Shown here piece after piece: positions 50,060 to 50,694 of a stretch of 50,694 nt of DNA. Every line of letters starts with the position of its first letter. Within the stretch, counting starts at the first letter, position 1. The DNA comes from DAOTWA01 sp034435955 (lineage in GTDB: Bacteria > Chloroflexota > Anaerolineae > Anaerolineales > Anaerolineaceae). The stretch lies in contig DAOTWA010000049.1 in NCBI GenBank assembly GCA_034435955.1, forward strand, positions 1 to 50,694, written 5' to 3'. A program made the translations under genes and the position numbers. The notes under the pieces are model-generated. The model saw only the letters and a list, made by a program, of their open reading frames with translations, ran no database searches and had not been told where the DNA came from.

Positions 50060-50694
50060 ATGCAACCCGATCAAATTATCCGCACCCGGCGAAAGACCAT
50101 CGCCCTGATCGTGACGCGCGAAGGAAGACTGGTCGTGCGCGCGCCCCTGCGGGCCACCCGCGCGCAGATCGCACAGTTTCTGACTGCTAAAGCAGACTGG
50201 ATCGAGGCGCGGTTGTCTGAGGTTCGCGCGGCGCTGGTGCGCACGGTCCACACTTACCAGCCCGGTGAGCGTTTTCTCTACCTGGGACGAGAATATCCTT
50301 TGGCTCTGGTCGAGCGGGAGCAACCGGCGCTAAGCCAGGCGAATGGGCGCTTTGAGCTGGCCTGGAACGCGCTTCCCCGTGCGCGCGAGGTGTTCGTGAG
50401 CTGGTATCGGGCGAGGGGACGGGAGGTGTTCGCTGAGCGAGTCGGGATGTATGCCGCGCGGATGGGTTTGCAGCCGGGTGCAATCAAGATTACCGGAGCG
50501 CGGACGCGTTGGGGTTCGTGCAACGCTCGCGGGACGCTGTGCTTCACCTGGCGGCTGGCGCTGGCACCGCTCGAGGTGATCGATTACGTGATCGTGCACG
50601 AGCTGGCGCACCTCAGGGTGCGAAACCACTCCAGAGAATTCTGGCGGCTAGTGGGAGAATATCTGCCCGAGTTCAGGCAGAGGATCGAATGGTT
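50060..50694 (+). CDS. YgjP-type zinc metallopeptidase (partial at window end)
   Basis: The reading frame begins with ATG 50060 and remains open to the end of the window, so only the first 211 codons are seen. The protein matches the YgjP/UTP pyrophosphatase-like metallopeptidase family (M48-related): TRRKTIALIVTREGRLVVRAP at the start, ITGARTRWGSCNARGTLCF near residue 155 and the zinc motif VIVHELAHLRVRNHS near residue 185, followed by FWRLVGEYLPEFR. It is an ordinary housekeeping-type protein. It lies 11 bases after the previous gene. Confidence 0.85.
   Translation, partial: MQPDQIIRTRRKTIALIVTREGRLVVRAPLRATRAQIAQFLTAKADWIEARLSEVRAALVRTVHTYQPGERFLYLGREYPLALVEREQPALSQANGRFELAWNALPRAREVFVSWYRARGREVFAERVGMYAARMGLQPGAIKITGARTRWGSCNARGTLCFTWRLALAPLEVIDYVIVHELAHLRVRNHSREFWRLVGEYLPEFRQRIEW

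Overview
The window is a contiguous bacterial chromosome segment, moderately GC-rich by eye, with tightly packed genes and no visible mobile element, tRNA, rRNA or CRISPR array. The gene families point to the phylum Chloroflexota, most likely an Anaerolineae-type organism. The pointers are a DUF4388 protein next to a small GTPase, DUF3048 and DUF2085 proteins, many Thr/Pro-rich lipoproteins, several GT-C membrane proteins and a thiamine ABC transporter behind a TPP riboswitch. This assignment is inference from protein flavour; no marker gene is present to prove it.

Bases 1-23624 are a large surface-glycan locus. It encodes three different cytidylyltransferase-type enzymes (an SpsF type, a NeuA-HAD fusion and a short stand-alone NeuA type), a NeuB-type synthase, a Gfo/Idh oxidoreductase, two SDRs and a 2-hydroxyacid dehydrogenase. 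It also holds four GT-A-like glycosyltransferases, two GT-B-like ones, four polytopic GT-C-like proteins, a DUF115 protein and a YbhN-type flippase. Together they look like a pathway that makes a nonulosonic (sialic-acid-like) sugar, activates it with CMP, and assembles and decorates a cell-surface glycan. A trmO-like tRNA methyltransferase gene and a 32-codon four-cysteine ORF sit inside this locus.

Bases 23673-25826 carry a small membrane protein, a lipoprotein PQQ-type sugar dehydrogenase and a small Cys-rich hypothetical. Bases 26077-31173 (minus strand) hold a GAF-GGDEF diguanylate cyclase, a DagK-type lipid kinase, an XPB-like protein without an ATPase core, and glycine C-acetyltransferase/KBL. 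Divergent from the cyclase is a DUF4388-GTPase pair (31469-32853) behind a clear sigma70-type promoter.

Bases 32891-38129 are a thiamine operon: promoter, TPP riboswitch, thiamine pyrophosphokinase, binding lipoprotein, fused double permease, ATPase and a DUF402 protein. Bases 38151-40988 are a five-gene minus-strand operon (small hypothetical, aldo/keto reductase, SMI1/KNR4 protein, membrane protein, half-size EamA). A secreted sedolisin (S53) protease follows a roughly 500-bp AT-rich intergenic region.

Bases 43484-45321 are a minus-strand dedA-GT4 pair with a near-leaderless promoter. The 350-bp gap 45322-45672 contains the most striking non-coding structure: a complete minus-strand promoter, an ideal Shine-Dalgarno and three mutually complementary segments followed by a terminator-type hairpin, with no known gene attached. 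The window ends with DUF3048, DUF2085, DUF4190-like, metallophosphoesterase, an injection-system-associated-like domain protein and a partial YgjP-type metallopeptidase.
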